Positions 23,416-24,264 of a DNA stretch of 24,264 bases are shown here, piece after piece; position 1 is the first letter of the stretch; every line of letters starts with the position of its first letter. The notes under the pieces were generated by a model that worked only from the letters and a program-made list of their open reading frames with translations, had not been told where the DNA came from and made no database searches. The DNA is from Salpingoeca rosetta (Eukaryota; Opisthokonta; Choanoflagellata; Craspedida; Salpingoecidae): assembly GCF_000188695.1 (NCBI RefSeq), contig NW_004754930.1:592025-616288 (forward strand). Direction: 5' to 3'. The position numbers and the translations under genes were made by a program.

Positions 23416-23967
23416 GGCCGGTGGTGATGATGGCGATGATGAGCTTTGATGCGGGATGGATGGATGGACGGATGGATGGGTGCGTGTGTGCAAAGGAAAC
23501 AACCAAAACAACGAAGAAAAAGGCGGGAAATCTTTCGCCAAGAGCAAGGAGAAAAAAGAAAAAGGCCTCAGGGGATTCGAACCCTCGATCTTCGGTTGAC
23601 ATGGAGAAGGCAAAAGGCGAAAGCCACACCCCCTCCTGTGTGCACCGCAACCACAAGAACCAGCCAGCCGGTCCTTGTCAGACAAGCAGACTCTTCTCTT
23701 CCCCCCTTCCCCTCCCACCAAAGCAACCAACCCCACTCCCCTCTTTCCCTGTTCGTCTCTCTCGTTTTGTTCGACCATCTCCTCGATCGTCTCCTCAGCT
23801 CTTCCTGGCATCTCGCCCGCGCCACCAAGCCCTCAAGCCCTCAAGCCCTCAAGCCCGCCGTCCGCGCCACACGGATTGCCCACTGAGCGATTGACCTCCA
23901 ACCCAGCCCCACAACCCCACACACCGCTCCTCAGGCTCCACACACACACACACACAAACACACAGCC
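23416..23967. promoter_or_regulatory. Divergent intergenic region between MFSD1 and gene 5
   Basis: This 552-bp gap separates two start codons facing outward. It contains GGAT repeats (23455-23478), a Pol III B-box-like element (23573-23583), a C/T-rich stretch (23690-23800), a CAAGCCCT repeat (23827-23855) and a short CA run just before the gene 5 start. I see no TATA box I would commit to. Confidence 0.5.
23551..23590 (-). other. Isolated tRNA T-arm/B-box-like element with oligo-T
   Basis: On the minus strand GGTTCGAATCC (23583-23573) matches the Pol III B-box consensus GGTTCGANNCC, followed by CCTGAGGCC and then TTTTTCTTTTTTC, a terminator-like T run. The T-stem has one A-C mismatch, and no upstream acceptor strand pairing with GAGGCC, anticodon arm or A-box is visible. 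I call it a relic or chance match, not a tRNA gene. Confidence 0.3.
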
Positions 23968-24264
23968 ATGGCTGACCAGCGACTGACGCACGGCGTGTCC
24001 GTGGCAGCTGTGCGGCGGTTCCTGGATGATCTGAAGCGCGAGTTCCCCGACACGTACACTGAGATGACCACGGAGGATGCCTGCAAGCAACTGGTTGTTG
24101 TTGACAGGCAAGTCCTGTCTGTTGAGTCATCATTGACCTCCCTTCTTCACGACACCGAAATTCACATTCACCTCTCTTGTGTTCTGGAATGTTCGCGTGA
24201 TTTCCCTCCAACCTGTTGCACGTGCAGTGTTTAGCTTGTGTGGTTGCTCGATGTTACATGCTCT
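23968..24264 (+). CDS. Unrecognised gene, first exon (runs off window)
   Basis: An ATG in strong context (GCCATGG) opens MADQRLTHGVSVAAVRRFLD, then about 27 more residues including REFPDTYTEMTTEDACKQLV. This looks like real coding sequence, with a balanced helical composition. The exon probably ends near 24111-24115. A GC donor (CAG then GCAAGT, exon end 24110) and a GT donor (after 24115) are both possible, and CAG at 24225-24227 could be an acceptor. I do not recognise the protein. The pattern of a short helix, then 'TTEDxC', faintly recalls N-termini of large protist proteins, but that is a weak impression and no function is proposed. Confidence 0.45.

Noticed and set aside
23551..23650. 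Complete tRNA gene on the minus strand
   Set aside because: No acceptor-stem partner, anticodon arm or A-box could be fitted upstream of the T-arm-like element, and the T-stem has a mismatch.

Overview
This is a eukaryotic nuclear window of unusual density: four intron-rich, conserved genes and the first exon of a fifth, with 55 fully visible spliceosomal introns. Nearly every intron is filled with simple repeats, mostly (TG)n or (CA)n. The gene set points to a flagellated relative of animals, most plausibly a choanoflagellate such as a Salpingoeca- or Monosiga-like species. The reasons are an animal-type PIBF1/CEP90 centriole gene, an animal-type MFSD1 lysosomal transporter, short introns and moderately GC-rich exons. 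The species assignment is inference.

Layout. (1) 1-1586, minus: first four exons of an RPRD1-type CID protein, which binds the RNA polymerase II CTD; its 3' end lies outside the window. (2) 2106-9584, minus: complete 17-exon NOC1/MAK21/CEBPZ ribosome-biogenesis gene (1183 codons before the stop) ending in a long RGG tail. (3) 9809-17129, plus: complete 23-exon PIBF1/CEP90 gene (763 codons). (4) 17850-23415, minus: complete 15-exon MFSD1 gene (508 codons). (5) 23968-end, plus: first exon of an unrecognised gene. NOC1 and PIBF1 are head to head across 224 bp, PIBF1 and MFSD1 are tail to tail across 720 bp, and MFSD1 and gene 5 are head to head across 552 bp.

I rebuilt the gene models by hand. 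Every exon join keeps the reading frame and uses GT-AG ends, and conserved motifs run across the joins. Homology was judged from remembered family sequences, not from a search. The genes do not form one pathway; they are a transcription regulator, a ribosome-assembly factor, a centriole protein and a lysosomal transporter.

I found no mobile element, CRISPR array, rRNA or intact tRNA. The most notable signals are the RGG-tailed NOC1, the GTGNG-type 5' splice sites set in TG tracts, complementary TG/CA tracts at opposite ends of some introns, several intronic minisatellites, and an isolated Pol III B-box with a T-run. I see no convincing undescribed multi-gene system here.
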